Assembly (NCBI RefSeq): GCF_001039045.1
Contig: NZ_LFEE01000019.1
Coordinates: 58,980 to 91,779, forward strand
Direction of reading: 5' to 3'
Length of the DNA: 32,800 nucleotides
Origin: Lactiplantibacillus herbarum
GTDB lineage: Bacteria; Bacillota; Bacilli; Lactobacillales; Lactobacillaceae
Shown: positions 32,780-32,800 of the stretch, in pieces
How positions within the stretch are numbered: the first letter of the stretch is position 1
Layout: every line of letters begins with the position of its first letter
Made by a program: the position numbers and the translations under genes
Notes under the pieces: model-generated
The model's database searches: none
What the model saw: only the letters and a program-made list of their open reading frames with translations
Told to the model about the DNA's origin: nothing

Positions 32780-32800
32780 TGAAAGTCCCAAAACAACTTA

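Noticed and set aside
1-32800. CRISPR arrays, insertion sequences, prophage genes, tRNA or rRNA genes
   Set aside because: No repeat-spacer series, transposase, phage-type protein or RNA-gene-like sequence was seen on reading both strands.

Overview
The window looks like a chromosomal segment of a low-to-mid GC member of the Lactobacillaceae, most likely the Lactiplantibacillus plantarum group. The evidence is the family-typical protein sequences (PfkA, Pyk with its C-terminal PEP-utiliser domain, a DnaE with a degenerate PHP domain, PepT, ClpB), AGGAGG-type ribosome binding sites, CtsR boxes, and the gene order scpB-scpA-ribT-xerD-cvfB / pfkA-pyk / dnaE / clpB. The genus assignment is inference; no rRNA or tRNA gene is present. 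Most genes lie on the minus strand.

Region 1 (1-16.1 kb) is housekeeping. In order along the window (reverse of transcription) it holds: the first codons of scpB; scpA, ribT, xerD, cvfB and a DUF441 membrane protein in one close-packed run; pfkA-pyk with its own promoter and terminator; dnaE; a small divergent DUF2929 membrane protein; clpB behind a CtsR-type operator; and a trmK-Nif3-pepT run. The main surprise is dnaE. It carries a single in-frame TAA after codon 509 that separates the first two catalytic aspartates from the third, although this gene is normally essential in Firmicutes.

Region 2 (16.1-24.2 kb) is an accessory stretch of short, mostly single-gene units with long AT-rich spacers. 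It holds an O-antigen-ligase/Wzy-type membrane protein, a Tim44-like membrane protein, a YdhK-type (DUF1541) lipoprotein, an M20 peptidase/deacylase, a universal stress protein, a small four-helix membrane protein, an isochorismatase-family hydrolase and an NAD(P)-binding reductase. Nearly every unit has its own hairpin terminator, and several have clear operator-like dyads, including a MerR-type 19-bp-spacer promoter in front of the reductase.

Region 3 (24.2-32.8 kb) is a six-gene minus-strand operon for a secreted polysaccharide. It encodes, in order of transcription, a GH8-like lipoprotein, a polytopic membrane protein, a DUF2334-like membrane-anchored protein, a processive GT2 synthase (BcsA-like, no PilZ domain), a BcsB-like exported subunit with a C-terminal anchor, and a membrane protein with a degenerate GGDEF domain. 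The last protein has lost the GGDEF catalytic motif but keeps an RxxD sequence where the c-di-GMP I-site should be, so it probably acts as the c-di-GMP receptor that the synthase lacks. The layout resembles the Pss exopolysaccharide system of Listeria. The DUF2334-like gene probably carries a frameshift just before the synthase gene.
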